From: Coriolopsis trogii
Lineage: Eukaryota > Basidiomycota > Agaricomycetes > Polyporales > Polyporaceae
Length of the DNA: 64,000 bases
NCBI GenBank assembly: GCA_020543525.1
Contig: JAHYIO010000031.1
Span: 1,488,001 to 1,552,000 of the forward strand
Direction: 5' to 3'
Shown here: piece after piece, positions 1 to 11,534 of the stretch
Position numbering within the stretch: the stretch's first letter is position 1
Layout of the letters: each line of letters begins with the position of its first letter
The notes under the pieces: model-generated
Seen by the model: only the letters and a program-made list of their open reading frames with translations
What the model was told of the DNA's origin: nothing
The model's database searches: none
Position numbers and translations under genes: made by a program

Positions 1-3000
1 GCTTTTCGGGCCTTCATCCTCCTCGACCTGCGCGGGGGAAGCATGCCGAGGGGTTGGGTGACTTTCGCGGAGTTCAGGAGAGAGCTCGCGTTCAGCGTCG
101 TTTGGAGTCGTCGTCGCCCGGCCCTGGGGTAGCACCTCGTCCTCTTCGAATTCCAGTATCTCCGCACCAGCGACTTCATCGCGATACTCCGGACTGGGGT
201 CGTCAACGAGCTGCAACTCCTCGTCACCTTTGGCTTCTTCGGGCACTGGCACTTGCTCGTCCTCTGCTGCGGAACGGTTCTCCTGCGCGGCAAGAGGAGG
301 CTTCTTAGCGGCGTCCCCAACTCGACTTCCATCTGTGTGGTCTACGGACGGGGCGTCCAGAGCAGACCCTGCCTCAGATTGACCAGACTCACTAGCTAGG
401 CGACCTTCGCGGACAGAAAATGTGTCGTGATCCAGCGTTTGCTCCTCTGCATCCTTATGCTTGCTTGGATCGCCCCCTGCCGCTTTCACTTTCGGCACGC
501 CATTATCCAATTGTGCACCAACAACCTAGATTGGAATGAGCAAGTTGGGGTATAGTAATTTTGTTCCTACGTACCTCGATGTTGTCGTTAGGATCAGGAT
601 CCACGTCGTTCACATTCATCCCAGCATTATCGGGCTCTCGCTCTTCATCTGACGAAGACGCCTCGCGCTCAAACTTGCGCGACATGCGGCGGAAAGCCTG
701 CTCATTCTTTTCCTCTTCCTCAAGGTCCACCTCCTCGTCCTCCCCGGCCTCATCGTTCGAGTCTTGGCTCTCCGAGCTGGAAGAAGACGGGATCTGCGCG
801 AGTATGCTGACACGTGGTTTCACCGGCCCATGCAGGAGCGCTTCGAGGTTCGTCGGATCGGGGAGAGTCGCCGCCAGAGACCGAACAGGGGCAGGGACCG
901 GCGTGTCGTCCTCATCGTCACTGGAGCCCTCGTTGCTGCTCCCTTCGTCCTTGCTCTCGACGGCAACTTCCGAGATTTCGGAACCAGCGGGAAGACGAGG
1001 GCTAGAGACCGGGCGGTGGGGCAAAGCTGGCCTTCGCGCTGACGCAGTCGACACGGACTCAGTCGGAGGCTCCGACGAAGAAGGCGCATCCTCTGATGGA
1101 ACGACAGCTGGAGGCCGGATAGGCGGAGGAATCACAGCGGCCTGGGGCGCACTCAACGTCTTTCTCCGTCTCTGCGCTTCTTTGAGGAGCGTTTCGAGCT
1201 CGCCTACAAGTTGCTGATCGTGCCCGGCCTTCTTCAGCTGGGTGATGCGCTTACGAATAGATGTCGGACCGGCTTCGATAACCGGGCATTGTGAGCGTGG
1301 GTGAAGGGACGCCTCGCCACATATGGGACACGTTGGAGCTGCAGAGGGCCGAGCTTTCTTGCTCCTATCGGTCTTCGCCTTTGCTGGGGCCTCAGACGGT
1401 GCTGTTGGTTCTAGAAGAGGCGAATTTTCCGCAGGCGACGTCGAGTGCACAGAGGCTTGTTCGTCAGGGACCCAGGACTGGCTCAGTTTCGACTTGGTCC
1501 GACCGTTATTACGAACAGGAAAGGACGACTCCGCTTGGGCTACAGGAGATGGAGAGGGTCCAGAGGTGCTCTGATTAACAGATCCTCGAGCCAATATGGC
1601 TTGATAAGCAGATTGCACTGCTGCCATCGCGGAGATTGACGGAGAGTCTGGTGCAGGAAACTCGGCTTAAATCGCATCGCATTGAAGCATATGCGTGACT
1701 GACCATGGGATTGTGAAGAAGCCGCCGAGCTCTTGGTGCGCTCTCGCTTTGTCTTCTTCGCACTGACAGTTTCCTGTTCCTCTTGCCTTGAGGATGAGGT
1801 CGCATCCGCATCCACCGGCGCTATGCGACGGAAGTCAGGATCTGGCGGGATGTTCAGCGAGGCGCGTACATACCTGGAGGGTCAGGCAGAGACGTTGGAG
1901 GGTCGACGGTAGGCGATGCCTCAGCTCCCATCGTCTTCCTCCGCTTCTTCTTTCCTGCTGAACACTGTCAATTAGCCATCTGCACAGTACCTATCAGATC
2001 GCGCATGAACATACCCGCGGCTTCAATTGAGATTGAGTCGCCCCCGCTTGCCACAGAGACCAAAGCTACTGATGAAGAGGATGCGCTACCTTCTACTTCA
2101 TCACCTTTCCGAGTTTGAGACTGTGTCGTCTTCTCTTTATCTTGTGAGGGTGCAGCGCTGTGCGGCGTGAGGCTCTCAGCAGAGGACGATCCGCTTGTAC
2201 TGGGTTCAGCATCCCCGGCATTACGTCTGTCCTTCTTCCGCTTCTGACCTAATTAGCATGGAACCCGTTATTATTGTCAACAAACAAGTCAACCTTAGTG
2301 CTCACCTTGTGCCGACCTAGAAGGTTCGCTTTGCGGTGTTGACGTGTTATCTGGACGAAGTTGCGGCGGTGAGTTGTTTGGAATGAAACGCTGGAGGGAA
2401 CAGGCAAACCAGACGACGGTGCAGGTCCTTCCGGGTTGGTGGTGTCAGTGGGCTTACGCTTCTTGGACCGTTTCGTGCCCTCCACCACGGGAGAAGGGTC
2501 GATTTCCATCTCAGTGTCACGGTCCTTCTCCTTCTCCTTCTTCTCTTTCTTAGCCCTTTTCTTCTCAGCTTTCCTTGCTGCAGCCTTGTCTCTCTCAGTC
2601 GAGACAGCATGCTGTTCACTCGCATCCACTGAACCCGCATCAGCCGACGTCGCCTTATGCTTGCCCTTCGATTTGGGCTTCAAGGGAGCCTCAGGCTCAA
2701 GGTTCTGAGAGGGCGCGGCTAGCTTTTTGTCCTTCTTACGCTTCTTCTTGATGGGAGACGACGGGGAAGGGGGACGTGAAGATGACGCTACAGGTAAAGA
2801 ATGGGCAGGTACAAGGTTGGTAGACGCGATTGAGGCTTCGTCGCGTTTCCGCTTCGAGCCTCTAGCTACGGCGGAAGGATCTGTGGACGCTGGTGCCGTA
2901 TCGGCAGAGGGTAGTGAGGGAGAAGTAACCGCCAACTGCGCGATTTCAGACGACTTCGAGGCTTGGCCTATGGGACGCGAGCGGTCGGGTAATGCTAAAA

Positions 3001-3780
3001 CATACGTCAGGAGGAGCTATTTGTGGACATTCGACTTGCACTCACACTGTTCGGAACCTCTTTCGATCCGGGTAGTGAACAGGGGAGCCATGAGTTTCTC
3101 TGCAGCGCCCTCACTCCCAGGGGGGTTTTTACGGCGCCGCTTGGCCTTGGGAACGCCATCCATACCGATGGTGGACGCTCCTGCAGCAGAAGGCTCGGCA
3201 GAAGGTGAATGTGATGAAGGTGCTGTTGGTGGATAGAGCGGTGCACTCCGTTTGTTCTTCCGCTTCGGGGACCTCTGAATGATTCTCATATGTAAGTATG
3301 CATATGGAAGCGAAACAATTTGCTCACGGAGGCTTGGGCTGCAGCATTGCTTGAGCTCTGCAGGGTGAATATCCGTGGTGCGTCGCCAACGATGACAGAT
3401 ACGTCAAGTGATGTTACATATTTTGCCAGATGTCGGAACGCTTCGAAGTCATCCTCTGTACATGGAAGATATGAAGAGACAAGAGTGCAGGAGGCTTCGA
3501 GGAACGTACCGTCGTCCAGTTCGATAACCTTTCCCTCGTGTAACCTCGCAAAGTGTATAGACGTGTTATCCGGCAGTCCAAGCTTCTTCCTAACCAAGAT
3601 CTTCGTCTCGTCAAGCGATTGACCTGAAAGTCGTGCATGCACTTGAGCACCGAGATTTCACCCCCGATCGAAGCCGTACGAGCCCTGCGCACCCTTGTAC
3701 ACACGCGCAAACGTTCTATCCGGGGCGTAGAACGTAACTATCGTCCCCTCACCGTCTCCCTTGCGCTTCTGGCCCTCCAT
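1..3780 (-). CDS. Hypothetical nuclear-type protein with N-terminal beta-grasp/PB1-like region and zinc knuckle (3' end beyond window)
   Basis: I do not recognise a named gene. The start ATG at 3780 opens with MEGQKRKGDGEG. Exon 1 must leave at AAGG|GTGCGC (phase 1) to join GQSLDETKILVRKK in the next exon, because the longer reading hits a stop. The first ~100 residues alternate strand-like and charged segments (VTFYAPDRTFARVYKG, ARLHEGKVIELDD, TSLDVSVIVGDAP), which suggests a ubiquitin-like or PB1-like fold (inference). Long Lys/Ser/Pro/Glu low-complexity stretches with basic patches such as KKKRKKDKK follow, pointing to the nucleus. Around 1270-1320 lies a C-x2-C-x5-H-x4-C knuckle (CPICGEASLHPRSQC) followed by an amphipathic helix. 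The frame stays open and acidic to base 1, entered through an intron ending near 525. At least six exons are used. It diverges from the NDUFB2 gene with 179 bp between starts. Confidence 0.6.
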
Positions 3781-3959
3781 GACGGGGAAAGAGAAAGCAG
3801 AGACGCGAATGGTCCGAGGGCAAGAAGCGAACGCGAGCGCGTCGCGTGCAGGATTTCCAAGGCATACAGACGCCCATAAACTCCCGGCTGCCGTCCTCCG
3901 AGGCCTGGCACGCGTCCAAGTCAACAAGCGCAAACACCTTCTCCGACACTCCCTCCACC

Positions 3960-4329
3960 ATGGCTGGACACGGCAGTATGTTCCTCGATCCCATGCCTCG
4001 CGTGCACTCATTGACTGATCTATTGGTACAGCAGGCTCCGGGTTCAACCCGCACCTCCCAGGCTTCAAGCACAGGTTCCTCGCCACGACGCTAGGCGCGA
4101 CTATGTGGTTCTTCATCTTCTACCGTGCACGGTGCGTTTAGTCTGCTCTGTATGCATCGTAGTCGCTCATGACTTGCTCCAGGAAGGATGGTGCTAAGCT
4201 CTTGGTTGGTGTTGCGAATGTTGCGTGGCGTGACTGTGCTCACTTGACATTCAGGGTCTCAAGCATCCATGGGATGGGCACGAACACGGCGACCACGGAC
4301 ACGAGGCAGGGCATTCAGAACATCACTGA
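3960..4329 (+). CDS. NDUFB2: NADH:ubiquinone oxidoreductase (complex I) subunit NDUFB2-like
   Basis: Small membrane-arm accessory subunit of mitochondrial complex I. Four exons (3960-3975, 4035-4131, 4183-4204, 4255-4329) join cleanly into 69 residues. The protein starts MAGHGSSGFNP, has one membrane segment (LATTLGATMWFFIFYRA) followed by RKDGAKLLG and KHPWDGH, and ends in a His-rich tail. The G-x-MWF-I/F-x-x-R-x-x-x-D core matches the NDUFB2 (AGGG) family, where human has SGLMWFWILWRFWHD. All three introns are 50-59 nt with GT..AG ends. The first coding exon is only 16 nt, so open-reading-frame scans miss this gene. The start is set by the ATG at 3960, which alone gives the continuous frame. 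Confidence 0.82.
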
Positions 4330-4949
4330 GAAGAGATCGCCTGCGTACGAATGTAGACCTCTTACTATCCATATCTTTCTCTCGTCTGGAACCTTGCCCG
4401 TCCGAGCCTCTCAAGACTTGGAATTCCGCATCCGGTGCGGGCTGAAGCTACCCCAACGTAAGGACACAGTAAGCTCGCCGTTTTCAGGCTGCCATAACTA
4501 GACACAGCGAAGTACCACTGGTTTCGATGGTGTGCAAGTTGTCCAATCTCATGGTCGCACCAACGTAACATCTGCCATCGTTCGCCCGTCATGACTCCTT
4601 CATGTGATCCTCATTCGTACGCCCACATGGATAGCGAAAGTGAGTATATATGTGACACTTTGAATGTCGGGTTGGAAAGTAGCTTGTGACAGTACTATAA
4701 CAGAGAAGCAACCTAATCCAGCGGCCGCACTACTCTTCGAACTTAAAACCGTATCTGATCCAGCAAAACGAGGACGAGGGAGAACTATGCGTACAGTATA
4801 GACTCTGGGGGATTGGAACGAGAGTGCACGATTATATAAGTAAAGCAATAAACAAGATAGTCGTGAGGTAAGGAACGAAGGTGTTCATGAGGGAACGTTC
4901 GACGTGACGGCCTCGCGGGGCGGTATGTACAACGACGCTGTTGCTTCGT

Positions 4950-6740
4950 TCACAGGAGGGTCATGTCCTGGAGCATCGAGACAAGGATAACTTCCCGAAC
5001 TGACAGCTTGGTGAGTACGAATCGATGGCAGGCGGATTAAGGGGTGGAACAAGGCACTTACTACTGCTCAACACGGCACTCATCACCTTCGTGTCCTAAG
5101 AGGATTGATCAGCCTAGTACAAGACGTTGTCAAGCTTGCGAAAAACGTACAATCGCGCAGGTAACATGATGATGGAGCTGTCTCTTCTTGGGCGAGTACT
5201 TGCGATGCACGGCGATCATCTGCTCCCGCAAGAAGTCCGCAACGTATTCTGCCTTGTTCGGGCGGTCCTCATAGCCTGGCACATGGTCTGCGAACTGAAC
5301 TGTCTTGAGCTTCGCGAACAAGAGGTCGGCCTTGTTGAGCAATAGGATGAAAGTAGAGTTCGCGAGCAGCTTGCTTCTGCAAACTGTTTGCCACAATTCC
5401 ATGGAATCTTGCTGAAAGGAGGTCAGGTTTTGAGCAAGCTGATGCGAATAGACGAGCGGGCTCACCAATCTGTTGACTTTGTTATCCTCGGCCAATTGCT
5501 GATCAAACCCACTCATCGGGCACAGGAAAATGACAGCGTTCACTGAGAAGCCATTCAGTCTTTCAAATACTGGCCGAGAGAGGTCACTCACCATCGTCAA
5601 AATACGAAGCCCACGCGGCACGCTGGTTGCGAGCACCACCAACATCGTAGAAGACCCAGTCGGTGCCCTTCTCCGCCGCTATGCAACGCGTCAGTTACCG
5701 GGTTGGATGGAATAGAAGACACAGTAGACGCACCAGTCTCCATGCTCATACGATACTCCTCCACACCCAAGGTACGCAAACGTGCGCGTAGTATGTCATC
5801 TGTTGTTGGCTTATATGCCTTGTCTGCAACTCGTGCTGCATGGTCGAAGAAACTGTGCGCGCGACTGATCAGGTACTGTCATCGGAAGAGAATGACCGGG
5901 AGACGTACTAGCGAGCATGGGTCTGCAAGTCCACACCCTCCTTCTCCAATGCATCGATTACCGCGCTTTTCGACAATGCCACGATGTCCTCCTTGCAAGC
6001 ATGGAAGATTTGCCGAGCGTCATCCAACTCGTCGAGGGACTTGGGCGCTTTCGCGTTGGACCCACGCCGCCGCTTCATGAGAGACTTCCATCCGGTGCCA
6101 CTGCGTATGGAGACCTCAAGAGACGGCGCAGGGTTCGTACGCCATGTCGCCTTCTCGTCAATGGGTGACAGTACACGTGAATCGGCAGAGATGGCCCGGC
6201 TCAGGATGATCTCGACCTGCTTGAGCGGCGACAGACGCATCTGGATCACCCGGAGGTTAGGGTCGGCTTGCCTTGCGTCTGGATGCGTCGTAGACAGGAG
6301 AGTGAAGATGTAGTTGACAAAGCGCGCGAGGTTGAGATGGATGACCGTCCGCCATGCCTCGGCCTCGGCGTGGAAAGAAGTCGGACAGAAATACAACTGA
6401 AAATTCTTGACCATCGTGGACTTGCCAGACTCTGCCTGACCTGTTTACACGGAAACGCATGGGTCAACGACGATCCAGTACGGCGAGGGGGTAACAACCA
6501 TGTGCACACCTAAGAGGAGGATCTTTGTTTCTGGCCGCCGCTTCCGGAGTTCCTGCCGTTCGTTCTCGAGAGCGCGGTCGATCTCATCGCTGCTCTGCTG
6601 TCAGAGGCGACAACCTTGGGTGACAGCTCGGTGTAGACGCACCTGATTCTCTTCGCCTCGCGCTCTGCCGCCAACCGTGCGGCTCTGTCGTCATCATTTT
6701 CGTTCGAGGGGGCGGGGGGCGGCCAGACGTTGTCGGACAT
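4950..6740 (-). CDS. Heterotrimeric G-protein alpha subunit, non-canonical type
   Basis: A GTP-binding alpha subunit that would couple a membrane receptor to intracellular signalling. The start MSDNVWPPPAPSN at 6740 lacks the MGxxxS myristoylation signal. The P-loop reads LLLGQAESGKST. The helical domain carries a basic insertion (KSLMKRRRGSNAKAPK). Switch I is LRARLRTLGVEEYR, keeping the Arg equivalent to the cholera-toxin target. Switch II reads YDVGGARNQRAAW, so the catalytic Gln of GGQ is Ala (codon 5632-5634). The guanine-specificity motif LLNKADLL is NKxD. The C-terminus, across two introns, is DTKVMSAVLSSIREVILVSMLQDMTLL. About eight introns of ~50 nt were followed; the second exon begins after an AG at CAGAG. 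Agaricomycetes have expanded families of such variants, so this is probably not one of the conserved Gpa1-3 orthologues. Confidence 0.88.
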
Positions 6741-8410
6741 GTGCAGGTGCGTGGTGGACCGCGCAGGAGGGAGGAAGGGGGAGGTGACGGGGAAGGCGAG
6801 GACAAGCCTCTCGTTACGGGCCAGAGGAGGACTATGGAGAGATAAGTCTGAATCGAAGACCCAGTTCGCTATGAAGAGCACATGCGTCAGGGGACGAGAA
6901 GACGAATGGGCGGAACACACTGTTTATTGGATCGATGTGTGGCGCAGCGCGCGACGCGACGCGAAGCCCAGCGGTTGACGAAAGCGGGCTAAAACTGATA
7001 TGGGCCGGGTACGCGTCGTCACCCAGATGTCATTAACAACTGTTTGCCTTTCTGAACGCTACATTTGATACGTCCGCGTTGCCGGTCGACGTCAGGGTCC
7101 CTGGTTTCCGAGGCTTGGAACAACGCCGCATGCTTGTCCCGATCGTAGTGCCTGCCGTCGAGGCTTGGTGGCGGCCAGGTGGCCTCGAGATGCCTACCGC
7201 GAAATCCCAAGCGTTTGCGGGTGGATGTATGGAATAATGTACACTGTAGACGGAGATGAAGCAGTTTCAGTGCAAGAATACGGATGTCACGTAATGTAGC
7301 TGAAATGGAGACGGCTGGTTGGGGAAGAGATGCATTCACGGCTGCGTATGCTCGTTACTTACGTCACGGCCACCCGAGTAATCGGCCATCTCGAGCCGTC
7401 CAATGCTTCCAACTTCCAAGGCTTGCAACGGGAGGTAAGTATACGATACTGAACAGGAGAGCAATCTCACAATCTCTCCCTCGCTGGATAAGCGTTTGGC
7501 CTCCTCAGCTGGCGTCCGGAAGCCGGTACCGGAAAGGGTATAGCTGTCAATCTTGGCAGTTGGGTGGCGCGCGTTAGCCTCCGGCGGCAGTAAAGTCTCG
7601 AGATCTGATGCCTATACTTAACGTAAGGTTTCATCCGAGTCTGCCTGACTCAGCACGACTGAGCTGAGCAAACGGTGACTGTCATCGCCATGGATGAGTT
7701 GATGAGGCTGAGGATATGCACAATCACAACTTGGATATTCGCAGCCTGAAGAGTGACAAGTGACGATATGCATAGTGCATCTGCAAAACGATCACATGAA
7801 TGTATGCAGTCGAAAGGGAATAAATCAATTTGTCTGACCCTCCCGCGAATGCCCATTCGACATCATTGCCTTGGACATCCTGGCCACCAAGTTAACTTCT
7901 CTATCCATTCGTTGGTATATCTCAGTACTGTGGTCCATGCTCTTCTCGCTTCCGATAGGCTCACGATCCCATGCATCGCCAACGCAGGGAATCGTCCGAT
8001 AGTACAGACAGGAGATCACGTCGAGGAACGGGATGCTTTATTGTCGGAAAGGGGTTTCAGGGTAGTAGGGACATGTCTCATGACATTCAGTGATGGCTGG
8101 ATTGTGGCGCAGATTCTGTTCTGCTGCTAGAAACTAGGAAATACATATTATGATCAGATCAAACTGCGGAGGCGGGCCTTAGGGCCTTCAAGCTGTGATG
8201 TACTGACCCATTTGGTTTGTGGACACTGCAGTGTCTGCTTCGCTGTGGATTCTTGAGTAATAGTAGTGAGGGGTTTCGTGATGAGTCGACGTCGTGAACA
8301 TCTCAGGAGAAGATGCGCCGCATTGCGTCGTAATACCGAAAATCGAGCATCGAGCCGGATACATAAAGAGTACATTAGATTCCTACATGCACCGTGCGTT
8401 ATGCGCCATT
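6741..8410. other. Intergenic region, no supported gene
   Basis: The first ~100 bp are the promoter side of the G-alpha gene. The only open frames beyond are under ~125 codons, show no recognisable motif and do not join across plausible introns. No tRNA-like A/B boxes were seen. Confidence 0.5.
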
Positions 8411-8600
8411 CCTGGATTACGAAGTAAGCCGAGGTTTAGGGGGGAGAAATCACGCTGCAAAGTGACGGTAACATCACGCTTCACGTGTACGTCACATCCG
8501 TCATATCACGGCGTTACACTCAGAAGGGGGCAAAAGTCACTCTGCAAAGTGACGGTAACATCACACTTTCTTGCATGTCACGGGTGACCTCCATGACTAC
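8411..8600. repeat. Dispersed repeat, block B copy 1 (two tandem units)
   Basis: Starts with CCTGGATTACGAAGTAAG and contains two copies of a ~90-bp unit centred on TGCAAAGTGACGGTAACATC. Inside the unit, GTCACTCTGCAAAGTGAC is an inverted repeat with 6-bp arms. The block recurs almost identically at 10095-10380, where one more tandem unit is present. It could be the end of a degraded or non-autonomous transposable element. Confidence 0.8.
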
Positions 8601-9912
8601 ACCGCTGCACAGATGCCTGGTGGAATTCACCGGAAACATCCGGCAGGTGATGCCCAGGTTGAGCGCTGCTTGTCGTCCGCCTGGGACGCCATGTGGAATC
8701 CACGAGATAGGCACGCCGATGGGTTTCAAGTGGTCGACGAGAGGGATACAGATGGTGTGATGGTGGAGAGGACAACGCCGGTGGATAACAGTGTTACGAC
8801 CGATGTTTTGCAGGTATATGCAAGACTTGGAGAATTTCTGAGAGTGATGCGGGCGGAGAGGCACTCAGCCAGCTCCAACGTTCAGCGCTTCAGAGCTTCA
8901 GCACTCGCTGGCAGCGGTGGAGAGGCGCTTAACGGGTTGCTTCTCGACCACCGTGCGCTTGCCCCCTGCATATTCCTTGCTTGTCTTCGCTCCGCGTCCT
9001 ATGCTATGTGCGTACTTACGTGATCAACTTTGCTATTCCACCTGTGGCAAGACAATTGTAGGTCGGACCCCACATTGCAGCCTAGGCTGCAGGCTGGGGG
9101 GCCTCGGCCGGTCAGGGAGTAGGAGATGGTAATGCTGGTGGGCATTGTGAGTATTTTGCGTTGATCTCATGAAGTGTAGTAACATATCTGTGGCTTTTAA
9201 GGCTGTTGGCATCAAATTGGCCACGTTCGCCATGCTTGTATATCTCTGCTGCCCGTTATGATTTGTACGCTTACTTTTACCTTTAGCACGAGATTGCTGC
9301 TCCTCTCGCAGCACAGAAAAGCTCCTCCCGCACTGATACCGACTCTTGGGGAGCCGTGGGAGACAAGCTTGACGAGTTATACAACAACTTTGGCAGAGAC
9401 CGCGAGACTGATTCCCGGTGGCAGGCGTACGTACTTGATCATGTTCACTCTGAACAGTGGGCAATGACCACGGCGTCACTTTTGCAGAGGCAGACATAGG
9501 TTTCCACAACCCGCTTCCCGACGACGAAGATGCCCATTGGATGGTGAATCGTGAGGACGGTCGGCATGATGGCGAACAGGACAGTGAGATGATGAACGTT
9601 GCTTGAGCGTAGATACTTCTTCTGTATATGTGCACACCTCTGTTCTTTACCAATCCGAGCGTGTGCTGGTCCATGTCAAATCGCGAGACGGTCTACAATT
9701 TTTGTCTGGTCTAATCCATATACAAGTGCCAGAGCCCCATCACTTGCCATATATGTCATTTATCTCTCCATACGCCCTATCACTGGAACCCAGGTGACGC
9801 GACACCTGCATTCCACTGGCATGCCGGGCAAGTGGAATCTCCCTGGCATTTCCCCTGGTTTCCATCAGTCGCCCGCACCGGTGAATCCCACCGGGCATTT
9901 GTGCAGCGGTGT
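8601..9912. other. Repeat-associated intergenic region
   Basis: Bases 8599-8633 match the reverse complement of about 9884-9918 with few mismatches (ACCGCTGCACA.ATGCC.GGTGG.ATTCACCGG), so the interval between the two repeat blocks has inverted ends. Apart from the possible coding fragment at 9289-9606 no gene is supported. Confidence 0.5.
9289..9606 (+). pseudogene. Possible relic of a coding sequence (unrecognised)
   Basis: After a plausible acceptor (CTTTAG) the frame reads HEIAAPLAAQKSSSRTD and DKLDELYNNFGRDRETDSRWQ. It can continue, if a GC donor and a TTGCAGAG acceptor are used, into ADIGFHNPLPDDEDAHW and DGEQDSEMM before a stop. The composition is protein-like and acidic, but no start, no family match and non-standard splice sites are seen, and the segment sits between repeat blocks. 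A degraded transposon protein or host gene fragment is as likely as chance. Confidence 0.2.
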
Positions 9913-10071
9913 ACCTGAGAGCCCCCGACTGTCACTCTTCGGACTTCACACTGCCATTTGCCCCCGCGCGTTGAAGGAGGGCGCAAGCCCGACTGATGCG
10001 CGCCTCTCAATCTGGCGATTTATTCAGTACAATACCTACGTAATCCAGGTGTGCCCAGCGGCCCTACTATG
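9913..10071. repeat. Dispersed repeat, block A copy 1
   Basis: A 159-bp segment starting ACCTGAGAGCCCCCGACTG and ending CGGCCCTACTATG. It recurs at 10381-10539 with only two substitutions. Near its end it contains ACGTAATCCAGG, the inverse of the CCTGGATTACG that opens block B, so A and B meet as inverted termini 23 bp apart. Confidence 0.9.
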
Positions 10072-10094
10072 GGAATTTAGAGCTGCTTGGTATT

Positions 10095-10380
10095 CCTGGA
10101 TTACGAAGTAAGCCGAGGTTTAGGGGGGAGAAATCACGCTGCAAAGTGACGGTAACATCACGCTCGCGTGCGGGTCACATCAGTCATATCACGGCGTTAC
10201 ACAGAGAAAAAGGAGCAGAAAAGTCACTCTGCAAAGTGACGGTAACATCACGCTTCACGTGTACGTCACATACGTCATATCACGGCGTTACACTCAGAAG
10301 GGGGCAAAAGTCACTCTGCAAAGTGACGGTAACATCACACTTTCTTGCATGTCACGGGTGACCGCTATCACTCCGTGACT
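10095..10380. repeat. Dispersed repeat, block B copy 2 (three tandem units)
   Basis: Same block as 8411-8600 but with three instead of two units carrying TGCAAAGTGACGGTAACATC. It is flanked on both sides by block A in direct orientation, giving the order A-B-A. Confidence 0.85.
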
Positions 10381-10539
10381 ACCTGAGAGCCCCCGACTGT
10401 CACTCTTCGGACTTCACGCTGCCATTTGCCCCTGCGCGTTGAAGGAGGGCGCAAGCCCGACTGATGCGCGCCTCTCAATCTGGCGATTTATTCAGTACAA
10501 TACCTACGTAATCCAGGTGTGCCCAGCGGCCCTACTATG
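10381..10539. repeat. Dispersed repeat, block A copy 2
   Basis: Direct repeat of 9913-10071, 157 of 159 bases identical (differences ACACTG/ACGCTG and CCCCCG/CCCCTG), which points to a recent duplication. Confidence 0.9.
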
Positions 10540-10895
10540 TAGACATACATTTACGTGGGCACTGCTCTGCGAGCGACAGACTTTCACTCATTCCATACTT
10601 GGAAGCGACCCGGTGTCTGCCGAGCGCTCGTCTAAGGGCAAGTCGCTAGTACCGCAACCGCCAGACACACCACAGGCCGTCAAGACTATCGGTGAGTACA
10701 TGCTGCCTCTATATTGTTCGCTGGAAGGATGGGATACTCTGGAGGATGAAATAGAGACGGTACATGCTGCAGATTGACGGGAAGGAAGGGTGGATTGGGA
10801 TGGATGAGGCTACCAGACTGTGGATGTATCTCGTGAGTGCAGATTTGACTGACCTGTCTCTCTCCACTAGCAGGTCAATCCGACTTCCGCCCAAC
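10540..10895. promoter_or_regulatory. Upstream region of RPS18
   Basis: Between the repeat and the RPS18 start. A GTGAGTGC donor near 10830 and a CTCTCCACTAG acceptor ending near 10870 could frame an intron in the 5' untranslated leader, common for ribosomal protein genes; no coding is supported. Confidence 0.35.
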
Positions 10896-11534
10896 ATGTC
10901 TCTTGTCGTGCCCGAAGCCCACCAACAATTCCAGGTTCGTTTGCACAACGTCCAGCCCAAGGATCACACGTAATTGACTTGTGGAATGCAGCACATCTTG
11001 CGTCTCCTCAACACCAACGTTGATGGAAAGCGCAAGATTATGTACGCCCTGACGGAGATCAAGGGTGTTGGCCGTCGTTACGCCAACCTTGTTTGCAAAA
11101 AGGCGGATGTCGACTTGGGCAAGCGGTGCGTGATGGAATCTCAGTGGGTCGGGGTCCGGTGTGGCTTACTTCGGGGCATTTCAGTGCTGGCGAGCTCAAC
11201 TCCGACGAGCTTGAGCGTATTGTCACCATCATCCAAAACCCCACCCAGTTCAAGATCCCCACGTGGTTCCTGAACAGGCAGCGGGATATCGTTGACGGCA
11301 AGAACTCGCAGATCCTGTCCAACGGTGTTGACTCGAAGCTCCGTGATGACCTCGAGAGGCTGAAGAAGATTCGTGCGCACCGTGGTCTCCGACACTTCTG
11401 GGGCCTCCGTGTCAGGGGTCAACACACCAAGACGACTGGTATGAATCATTTATGTCTTTTTGCAGATGTGGGTGCCAATCCGTTATCCAGGTCGTCGGGG
11501 CAAGACCGTTGGTGTGTCGAAGAAGCGTGGTTAA
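10896..11534 (+). CDS. RPS18: 40S ribosomal protein S18 (uS13)
   Basis: Small-subunit ribosomal protein at the head of the 40S subunit, contacting the inter-subunit bridge and tRNA region. Four exons (10896-10934, 10992-11125, 11185-11438, 11491-11534) give 156 residues, the usual length for the family. The protein opens [13 protein letters not shown] and continues [20 protein letters not shown], the helix-hairpin-helix [37 protein letters not shown], and the C-terminal [20 protein letters not shown], then [15 protein letters not shown]. All are signature stretches of eukaryotic uS13. Introns are short with GT..AG ends. Blocks of dispersed repeat end about 360 bp upstream of the start. Confidence 0.97.

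Noticed and set aside
8154..9023. Several 70-150-codon frames across the repeat block
   Set aside because: They follow the repeat sequence on both strands, with no motif; repeat-derived chance frames.
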